A stretch of 64,000 nt of DNA from Mucilaginibacter pankratovii (lineage in GTDB: Bacteria; Bacteroidota; Bacteroidia; Sphingobacteriales; Sphingobacteriaceae). Below, one piece after another: positions 41,973-49,354 of the stretch. The stretch spans positions 124,001-188,000 of the forward strand of contig NZ_JACWMY010000006.1 of assembly GCF_014773265.1 (NCBI RefSeq), in the 5' to 3' direction. Position numbers and translations under genes: made by a program. The notes beneath the pieces are model-generated. The model was not told the origin of the DNA. It saw only the letters and a program-made list of their open reading frames with translations, and ran no database searches. Numbering within the stretch: the stretch's first letter is position 1; every line of letters begins with the position of its first letter.

Positions 41973-43643
41973 TTATAGGTTGGGGCTGGTAAAGCCGAGG
42001 CCTTTCATGCCGGTTTTTATTTCGGGGCAGCTCATAAACAGGTTCCACAGCAGCCCGGTACGGTAATTTTCTATCATCACAATTTCGGGCCCCTGGTCTA
42101 TCGCTAAGTACGAATTGGCAAACCATGGGTTGGTTAAATTAAAGGCATCGTAAAAGCCATAAGTGCCCCAAAGTTTATCGCCCAGTTTATAATAAAAGAA
42201 GCGTATAGCCGCCATAGATTGTGTGGGCGTATAAGGCAAAGATGATATAGCCGCAGTTGGCGATATCACCCCAACATCGTTTGTAGGCGAACTTGCGGTG
42301 TATCCGTTCTCAATGTCGCTTGCCGTTAATCCCCAGCAATTGGCGCTGTAGCCGTTATTGTTATTTGGATTAGCTACGCAGTAGTTATAGTTGATAAGCG
42401 TATGCGCTTTGGTTTGTTCTTCGTAATTGGCATAAGCATCGGTAAGCCCCGTGGGGTTTATACCAAGGAAGGAGTAATGCTCAAAAAACAGTGGGCCGCC
42501 CTGCGCAATACCCAAAGGCAATTTAACACCGTAATAAGTGTTGCCGTTTTTCATGCCGCCATTAATGGCCCAGCCATTATCATAAACCTCTTTGGGGATG
42601 CTGTGCGTAGGCGACGAAGCTGCCAGCGCGTACACGATGAGGGCCTCGTTCCAGCCGGTGATCTTCATGTTGATGGCCCAGGCGTTGCTCGGGCTCCAGT
42701 GCCAGTATAAAACGTTTTGATTGCCTTGCCTGAACCAGTCCCATTCCACGTTATTGTAAATGGTGTTGATATCGGCTCTCAGTGTAGTTTCGTCGGCACC
42801 TGCGCCGCTGAAGTACTGGCGCGCAGTAAGGAGGCCTTGTACGAGGTACGCCGTTTCTACCAGGTCGGCACCGTTGTCCTGTGCGCTGAAGGGTTGTACG
42901 GCCCCCGTTGCACCATTAAGCCAGTGCGGGAACGCGCCATGGAAGGTAGCCGCCTTTGTTTTGAGGAAGCCCACTATCTTCTGCATCCGCGCCAAACCAT
43001 CGGCACGTGAAATAAAACCACGATTTACGCCTACCACCATGGCCATAATGCCAAAGCCGGATCCGCCGGTGGTTACGATATCGGCACTGCTGTTACGCTC
43101 GCGGGCGAGGCCGCTTGTTGGGTGCCCAAAATCGTAAAAGTACTTAAATGTTTGTTTTTGGATAAGATCAAGCAAGGCATCATCGGAAATGGCCGGGAAT
43201 TTATCATTAGGATCGATAGCCGTGGTTAAAGTAACATCTACCCCCGACTGTAAATTACCACCTTTGGTAGATTTAAGCGCCGTAGTAACGCTCAGGGTGT
43301 ACTTTTGGATGGCGTTTAGCCCGGGAGAAACCACAATGGTGCTGTCGTTATTCTCGTAGGTTATAGCAGCAGGGGCGAGCGAACCCGAGCGGTCCCTGAT
43401 AGTAAGCGCATTTGTTACGGAATTGCGGTTAACGGCCGCCAGGAATGACAGCTTAATTGAAGGAGCACTGCTTACATTTACATACGTAAACCCGCTGGAT
43501 ACGCCGTCAACCTTCAAAGCATTAAAACTGAAGGATGCCGCAGGTGGCGGCGCCGGCGGAACAGGATCCGGCGTTTTGCTCTTACCACAGGCGAATAGCA
43601 AAAAAAACAAGCACATCCCAGTATAAATTCTCAAATCTCTCAT
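41973..43643 (-). CDS. GH144-type glucanase with N-terminal Ig-like domain, lipoprotein
   Basis: The product has 556 residues. The lipobox LLFAC puts the lipidated Cys at residue 19. A Pro-rich linker and a bacterial Ig-like domain (about 40-145, PSIKLSFLAAVNRNSVTNAL and KYTLSVTTALKSTKGG) precede the catalytic barrel, which shows the same blocks as its neighbour: FYDFGHPTSGLARERNSS, VTTGGSGFGIMAMV, HGAFPHWLNGATG, VLYWHWSPSNAWAIN, YLAIDQGPEIVMIENYRTGLLW. It is probably surface-anchored and makes the first cut, with the soluble paralogue working inside. This division of labour is inference. Confidence 0.88.
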   Translation of the reverse strand: MRDLRIYTGMCLFFLLFACGKSKTPDPVPPAPPPAASFSFNALKVDGVSSGFTYVNVSSAPSIKLSFLAAVNRNSVTNALTIRDRSGSLAPAAITYENNDSTIVVSPGLNAIQKYTLSVTTALKSTKGGNLQSGVDVTLTTAIDPNDKFPAISDDALLDLIQKQTFKYFYDFGHPTSGLARERNSSADIVTTGGSGFGIMAMVVGVNRGFISRADGLARMQKIVGFLKTKAATFHGAFPHWLNGATGAVQPFSAQDNGADLVETAYLVQGLLTARQYFSGAGADETTLRADINTIYNNVEWDWFRQGNQNVLYWHWSPSNAWAINMKITGWNEALIVYALAASSPTHSIPKEVYDNGWAINGGMKNGNTYYGVKLPLGIAQGGPLFFEHYSFLGINPTGLTDAYANYEEQTKAHTLINYNYCVANPNNNNGYSANCWGLTASDIENGYTASSPTNDVGVISPTAAISSLPYTPTQSMAAIRFFYYKLGDKLWGTYGFYDAFNLTNPWFANSYLAIDQGPEIVMIENYRTGLLWNLFMSCPEIKTGMKGLGFTSPNL

Positions 43644-43678
43644 CTAACTTATTTTTGGCTAACAGCCTGTATAATCAT

Positions 43679-43711
43679 AAAAAAAGGCCGCCCGGCTTTA
43701 CGCCAGGCAAC
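43679..43711 (-). terminator. Internal intrinsic terminator in the glucan locus
   Basis: On the minus strand GTTGCCTGGC pairs with GCCGGGCGGC through ten base pairs, three of them G-U, around a 5-base loop, and is followed by seven T. It lies between the LamG lipoprotein and the GH144 genes and could lower expression of the distal genes. Confidence 0.7.
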
Positions 43712-43729
43712 CTCAACCCCAATCAAATA

Positions 43730-44563
43730 TTACTTTCCTCTGCCTTCGAGTTTAACGAGGGCGCTTATTTCGTCAATAGTTAAAGCTTTATTGTATACTC
43801 TTACTTCATCAAGCTGGCCGGTTAAGAAACTTGCCCATGGCTCAGAATTATGAGATGACGTTTGGCTCGGGCTTGTCATGAACTGAACGGTGCCAAATAC
43901 AAACTTGCCAACGTTTTTTAAGGCCAGCGGGCCGGCCAGCCCACCAAGCGTGCCTGCCTTTAAAAGCGATCCGTTTAAGTATACGCTAACGGTTGAATTT
44001 TCCTGATTGTAAGTAACGGCCATACTGTTCCATTTATCAAACAGATTTACCGCGTTATTTATCTCAAGGGTTCTGTCATCTGTTCCGTTGAATACGTGGA
44101 TACGGAGCTTGCCGGCATCATTGGTACTGCCGTTTTCAATAAAAAATTCAATATTACCCCAAAAGTTGGTAGTATTTGCAAGTGAAAACAAGCCAATGAT
44201 ACCTGTAGATGGCGCAGGAGTTTTAAACCACTCTGTCACCGTGAAACTGGTAAGGCCGGCTACCGAAGTGGGTGGCGTGCCCACAATGTACCCGTTTAAA
44301 GCACCTTGCATAGCCTGGCCTTTAATACCTGCACTATAGCCAATGCCTGTTGCGGTACCCGCTGTGTTTGATACGCTATCTATGGCACTACCGTTGAATG
44401 CGTAGTAAGCCACCAAATTAGATGGTGCTATTTCCTTGGTGCTGGTGAACCCGCCTATAGATAAGGGCGGAGCGTAAGATGATGGATCGAATTTTTTTTG
44501 ACATGCTGATAGCCCAAGCACTAATGCCGACACCGCTACCAATTTATATGTGATTTTTTTCAT
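43730..44563 (-). CDS. LamG/concanavalin-like lectin domain lipoprotein
   Basis: The product has 277 residues. The lipobox GLSAC puts Cys at residue 21. A LamG/laminin-G-like jelly-roll fills the rest: LVAYYAFNGSAIDSVSNTAGTATG, FTVTEWFKTPAPSTG, KWNSMAVTYNQENSTVSVYLNGSLLKAG and GQLDEVRVYNKALTIDEI. In SusC/SusD loci such surface glycan-binding lipoproteins capture the polysaccharide. It is 17 bases downstream of susD, in the same operon. Confidence 0.85.
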   Translation of the reverse strand: MKKITYKLVAVSALVLGLSACQKKFDPSSYAPPLSIGGFTSTKEIAPSNLVAYYAFNGSAIDSVSNTAGTATGIGYSAGIKGQAMQGALNGYIVGTPPTSVAGLTSFTVTEWFKTPAPSTGIIGLFSLANTTNFWGNIEFFIENGSTNDAGKLRIHVFNGTDDRTLEINNAVNLFDKWNSMAVTYNQENSTVSVYLNGSLLKAGTLGGLAGPLALKNVGKFVFGTVQFMTSPSQTSSHNSEPWASFLTGQLDEVRVYNKALTIDEISALVKLEGRGK

Positions 44564-44580
44564 GACGTTCTGTGATTTGA

Positions 44581-46065
44581 TTAGTAACCTGGGTTTTGAG
44601 TTAATACGCCTGCGCTCAGGTCAATTTCTGACTGTGGGATAGGCCAAACTTCGTTTTTACCAGCTTTCCATCCTTTAGGGCCAAACACGGCAGTACCGCG
44701 CCCCTGGCGAATAACATCGAAGTAACGGTCGTATTCCATGGCGAGTTCTACGCGCCTTTCTTTCCAGATGGCGGCTTGTAAAGCAGCTTTATCAGTAGTA
44801 GTTACCTTTGGCAAGATAGCTGCATTACCCTGGCGGGCACGTGCCCTAACCAATTCAAGCGAAGCGATTGCCTGTGCGCTGTTACCTGTTTCGTTGGCAG
44901 CTTCGGCGTTCATCAGCAATACATCGGCATAACGTATAACACGGATATTCTGCTGAACACCTTCGTTGTAGCCAGATACCCACATGTTAAATGGCACGTA
45001 CGATTTTTGATTATACATTGGGTTATCACCTGTAGCAGGGATGGCATCGCCTTCGGGGGTAGTTTCACCGCGGAAAATGATGGTAGCATCACGGCGCGGG
45101 TCGCCTGTTTCGAAAGCATTGGCCAGATCCTGTGTTGGTACATTGAAGCCCCAGCCACCGCCGTTAGAACCTCTTACGCCTTGTATTTGTGAGTACTGGG
45201 AGTTTGAGGCATCCGGGTTACCGGCAATAAGGTCGCTTTGTATTTCAAATACCGACTCTGAATTGTTCTCGTTATTGGTGCGGAACAATTGCTCGTAATT
45301 AGGGAACAGAGAATAGCCTAAGGTCATTACCTGGTTAGTATAGGTTAATACATCGCTCCATTTCTGCTGATACATGGCCACTTTAGCGTGTAATGCCAGT
45401 GCAGCACCTTTAGTTATACGGCCAACATCGGCAGCACCATAGCTTTGAGGCAAAACGGCGGCAGCATCTGTAAGGTCCTGCTCTGCAGCAGCCCACACCT
45501 GGGCTTTCGGCGTACGCGGGATATTGTATTCAGTGGCATCTTTAGGTACGTTAAGGCGCAATGGTACATCGCCAAAAGCGCGTACCAGCCTGAAATAAGC
45601 ATAAGCGCGCACAAATTTAGCCTCGGCCAGGTACCTGTTTTTTAAGTTGCCATCCATGTTAATGTTTGGTACATTATCCAAAACCTGGTTAGCAAAGTTG
45701 ATAGTTTGGTATTGTCCTGCCCAAAAATCGCTAAGTTGGCCTTCAGTTGAAGAGGCCGTGAAATTGTCGAAATTGTTAAAGAACGATGCATCGTTTACGC
45801 TGCTTCCTTTTTCGGCATCGTCAGATGGGATGCTTTCGATAGCCAAAGGGGCAAAGGATACATTTTTCCACTCGCGCAGGTTAGCGTACATGGCGTTTAC
45901 GGCTTTGGTAGCATCATCCTGCGTTTGCCAAAAGTTAACTGCCGGTTGTATTGCCTGCTGCGGTTCGTCGAGGAACGTTTTTTTACACGATTGGGCGGTA
46001 ATAAGCAGTGCTGCAAAAAGGCCAATCCCTGTTACTTTTTGCACATAATATTTTTTGAAATTCAT
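44581..46065 (-). CDS. SusD/RagB family nutrient-binding outer-membrane lipoprotein
   Basis: The product has 494 residues. The lipobox ITAQSC gives a lipidated Cys at residue 27. SusD features are FLDEPQQAIQPAVNFWQTQDDATKAVNAMYANLREW, the TPR-like RYLAEAKFVRAYAYFRLVRAFGDVPLRL, and the C-terminal LELVRARARQGNA and KERRVELAMEYDRYFDVIRQGR. SusD forms the lid of the SusC transporter. It starts 11 bases after susC. Confidence 0.95.
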   Translation of the reverse strand: MNFKKYYVQKVTGIGLFAALLITAQSCKKTFLDEPQQAIQPAVNFWQTQDDATKAVNAMYANLREWKNVSFAPLAIESIPSDDAEKGSSVNDASFFNNFDNFTASSTEGQLSDFWAGQYQTINFANQVLDNVPNINMDGNLKNRYLAEAKFVRAYAYFRLVRAFGDVPLRLNVPKDATEYNIPRTPKAQVWAAAEQDLTDAAAVLPQSYGAADVGRITKGAALALHAKVAMYQQKWSDVLTYTNQVMTLGYSLFPNYEQLFRTNNENNSESVFEIQSDLIAGNPDASNSQYSQIQGVRGSNGGGWGFNVPTQDLANAFETGDPRRDATIIFRGETTPEGDAIPATGDNPMYNQKSYVPFNMWVSGYNEGVQQNIRVIRYADVLLMNAEAANETGNSAQAIASLELVRARARQGNAAILPKVTTTDKAALQAAIWKERRVELAMEYDRYFDVIRQGRGTAVFGPKGWKAGKNEVWPIPQSEIDLSAGVLTQNPGY

Positions 46066-46076
46066 CTTTTATCAAT

Positions 46077-49000
46077 TTAAAAAGTAACGGTTACACCAAA
46101 ATTATAAGTTGCGTATAACGGATATACGTTATTGTCGATACCTGCATTTAAAGGTGCTCCACCAATTTCGGGGCTAAAACCACGATATTTAAAGAAGTTG
46201 ATAGGGTTTTGGGCATTGGCAAAGAATCTTACACGCTGCATCCTAAGCTTTGTAGCCAATGGAGATGGCAGGGTGTAACCTAATTGAATATTCCTGATCC
46301 TTACGTATGCACCGCTTTCTACATAAAAAGAGTTTGGTGCCGAGTTGGTTGTTGAACCAACGTTTACCGAAGGGTAGGTATTGGTGCTGTTTGCACCGGT
46401 CCAGCGGTTATCATAAAAATCTTTGCTAAAGTTTTCGTTACCGAAGCGGTAAGCGATGTTTGCATTATAAATGCTTACACCTGCTACGCCCTGTGCATCA
46501 ATCGCCAAATCGAAGCCTTTGTAGTTGAAGGAAGTGTTTAAACCGAAAGTATACCTTGGGTTAGGGTCGCCAAGCGATATGCGGTCCTTACCATCAATTT
46601 GGTTGTCGCCGTTTTGATCCACATATTTAAAGTCGCCCGGTTTAGCGCTTGCGGCCTGCGCCGATGCAGCAACCTCAGCAGCCGTTTGGAAAACGCCATC
46701 AACTTTGTAGCCGTAAAACTCGCCTATTGGGCTGCCCAATACGGTACGGGTTGATAAAGCACCGTTAGCTAAACCACCACCACCTGAGTAAATAGGGTTG
46801 GCACCTGTGACAACCGATAATACTTTGTTTTTATTGTAGCCAACATTACCGCCTACTGTATAACTAAAGTCGGCACCTGCTTTGCCTCTCCAGGTAGCAG
46901 AAAACTCAAAGCCGCTGTTTTGGAAGTCGGCCTGGTTTCCAACGATGGACGCCGAACCCGTACCTACCGATGTTAGGATGGGAATAGCAAATATAGCTTG
47001 TTGTGTTTTGCGACTGTAATAGTCTAACTCAAAGCTTAAGCGATTGTTTAGTACGCTGGCCTCTAAACCAATGTCGGTACCAACACCACGTTCCCAAACA
47101 ATTGTTGGGGGCACAACTGAATTAACACTTGCGCCAGTGTATGGCTGGCCACCAAAAATAGCGGTAAGGTAAGCTGCCTGGGTAACGTTGAGCTGCGTTG
47201 GGTTGAACGGCACGCCTGAGTTACCTACTTTACCCCAGCTTCCGCGTAGTTTTAAGTTATCGAAGATGTGCTGATCCTTCATGAAAGGTTCATTGCTGAT
47301 AACCCAGCCAGCACCAACTGATGGGAAGTAACCCCAAACGTTGTTACCGTAGAACTGCGAAGCACCATCCTGCCTGATAGAGGCATTTAACAAATACCTA
47401 TCTTTAAAAGCGTAGTTTACACGTGCAAAATATGATAAAGCAGTGTTTAATGAGCCACCGTCGGTTACATTACGGCCTGTGGTACTACCCAATTTCAGGT
47501 AAAGGTCGGCATCGCCATTGCTGTAAGGTACGTTTTGTGCGGTAGCGTTGAAGTTATAAGATTTATAACGCTGTGCGGTATGGCCCAATAAAACCGTTAC
47601 CCTATGATCCTTAGCAAAGGTATTTTCATAGGTCAGGGTGTTTTCCCAGATCCAGTTGCGGGTTTCGGTACGGTTTACCGATAGTACGCTTAAAGCGTTA
47701 CGCTGTGCAAGGGTAGCGGTGTAAACCGGGTTGTAATTGCGCGCTTCGGCCTGGCCTATATCGCCACCAAAGCTTGTACGGATCTTAAAGTGTTTTAAGA
47801 AATTAACCTCCGCGTACGCGTTACCGGTGAAACGGTAGTTTTGTGAACGCTGATTGTAAAAATCAAGTGTGGCTTGCGGGTTAAAGTTATTACCACCACC
47901 TAAGTTGTAGTCATTTGGGTCGCCGTAAGTGCCGTCAGCATAATATACGGGCAATACAGGGCCTGCTGCATACATTTGGCGAAAGACACTGTTAGGTATA
48001 TCGATTGACTTACTGTACAAGCCGCTTACGTTATAACCCAGTTTAATTGCAGCGAATGGCGTGTAGTCGTTGGTTAACCGGGCTGTGTAACGTTTGTAAT
48101 TGTTCCCTTTAACGTTACCATCCTGGTTAAGCATGCCTATAGAGAAGTTGTACTTCGATTTATCGGTACCACCATTAACAGATACGTTGTGGTTAGTTAC
48201 AAATGCATCCCGTAAAATTTGCTGGTACCAGTTGGTACCGGTTCCAAAGCTATTTGGATCTGCAAATAACGGAGCTGCACCTGCGGATACAGTTAACTCG
48301 TTGATAGCTGTAGCATACTCGGTAGCATTTGCCATTTTAATTTGATTGGTAACCGTTTGCCAGCCGGCGTAACCATTATAGTTAACTGTAGCCGTACCAA
48401 CTTTACCGCGTTTGGTTGATACCAATACAACGCCGTTGGCAGCACGGATACCGTAGATGGCAGTGCTTGATGCATCCTTCAGGATACTCATATTTTCGAT
48501 ATCGGTTGGCGCTAAAAAGCTGATATCATCATACCAAACACCATCAACAACGTATAACACATTGGTATTACCATAGATGGTACCTGTACCACGTATTTTA
48601 ATTTCGGGAGAAGCACCCGGTGCACCGGAGTTGGTGATCTGAACGCCCGCTACTTTACCTTGTAGGGCAGAAACCGGGTTTACCGATGCTTGTTTGGAGA
48701 TCTCCTCACCTTTTACTGATGCTACCGAACCGGTTACATCCAGCTTGCGTTGTGTACCGTAACCAACTACTACAACCTGCGCCAGTTCGTTTGTGCTGGG
48801 TTGTAATTTGATATCGATAGCGGTTTGCCCGTTTACGGGGATAGACTGTGTAGTGTAGCCTATGTAAGAAACCTGCAATATTGCGTTTGATGCGGCATTT
48901 ACTGAGAATGCGCCGTTAACATCTGTCTGGGACCCTGCTGTTGTACCCTGTACCCCAACTGTTACGCCGATAAGCGGCTCGCCTGTTTTAGCATCGCTAA

Positions 49001-49094
49001 CTTTACCTTTTACGATAATGTTTTGCGCTAACGCGAAAGTTGAGAAAAAAGTAAACAATAGAAGTAACCCTGAGATTGTATAAATTCTCTTCAT
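46077..49094 (-). CDS. SusC/RagA family TonB-linked outer-membrane transporter
   Basis: The product has 1005 residues. After the signal peptide (to about 23) comes a carboxypeptidase-regulatory-like domain (IIVKGKVSDAKTGEPLIGVTVG, about 26-110). The TonB box and plug follow (QVVVVGYGTQRKLDVTGSVASVKGEEI, then SPEIKIRGTGTIYGNTNVLYVVDGV). The 22-strand barrel ends YNFGVTVTF with terminal Phe. There is no N-terminal STN domain, so it is not coupled to an anti-sigma factor; the propeller-LuxR protein upstream is the likely regulator. TATTTTTG on the minus strand at 49233-49240 is a candidate -7 box, giving a leader of about 130 bases. Confidence 0.96.
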   Translation of the reverse strand: MKRIYTISGLLLLFTFFSTFALAQNIIVKGKVSDAKTGEPLIGVTVGVQGTTAGSQTDVNGAFSVNAASNAILQVSYIGYTTQSIPVNGQTAIDIKLQPSTNELAQVVVVGYGTQRKLDVTGSVASVKGEEISKQASVNPVSALQGKVAGVQITNSGAPGASPEIKIRGTGTIYGNTNVLYVVDGVWYDDISFLAPTDIENMSILKDASSTAIYGIRAANGVVLVSTKRGKVGTATVNYNGYAGWQTVTNQIKMANATEYATAINELTVSAGAAPLFADPNSFGTGTNWYQQILRDAFVTNHNVSVNGGTDKSKYNFSIGMLNQDGNVKGNNYKRYTARLTNDYTPFAAIKLGYNVSGLYSKSIDIPNSVFRQMYAAGPVLPVYYADGTYGDPNDYNLGGGNNFNPQATLDFYNQRSQNYRFTGNAYAEVNFLKHFKIRTSFGGDIGQAEARNYNPVYTATLAQRNALSVLSVNRTETRNWIWENTLTYENTFAKDHRVTVLLGHTAQRYKSYNFNATAQNVPYSNGDADLYLKLGSTTGRNVTDGGSLNTALSYFARVNYAFKDRYLLNASIRQDGASQFYGNNVWGYFPSVGAGWVISNEPFMKDQHIFDNLKLRGSWGKVGNSGVPFNPTQLNVTQAAYLTAIFGGQPYTGASVNSVVPPTIVWERGVGTDIGLEASVLNNRLSFELDYYSRKTQQAIFAIPILTSVGTGSASIVGNQADFQNSGFEFSATWRGKAGADFSYTVGGNVGYNKNKVLSVVTGANPIYSGGGGLANGALSTRTVLGSPIGEFYGYKVDGVFQTAAEVAASAQAASAKPGDFKYVDQNGDNQIDGKDRISLGDPNPRYTFGLNTSFNYKGFDLAIDAQGVAGVSIYNANIAYRFGNENFSKDFYDNRWTGANSTNTYPSVNVGSTTNSAPNSFYVESGAYVRIRNIQLGYTLPSPLATKLRMQRVRFFANAQNPINFFKYRGFSPEIGGAPLNAGIDNNVYPLYATYNFGVTVTF

Positions 49095-49354
49095 AGTGGG
49101 TAGTGATTTGTTAGTACTTGGATTAATTGGTTTTTTGAAGCCTCGAAATTGCGGAGTTAATACAATTTTAACAAATAATATAACTCTACATTATTACATC
49201 AATCCAAAAACACTTTCTCATAAAAATTTCATCAAAAATATAAACGACTGTATTTTAGATGGTTGAATTATAGATAGTGTATTTTTTACATACTACAAAC
49301 TTCTTAAAAGGGGTACGGGATACACTAAGGCTTATGAGAGGTAATGATGTAGTG

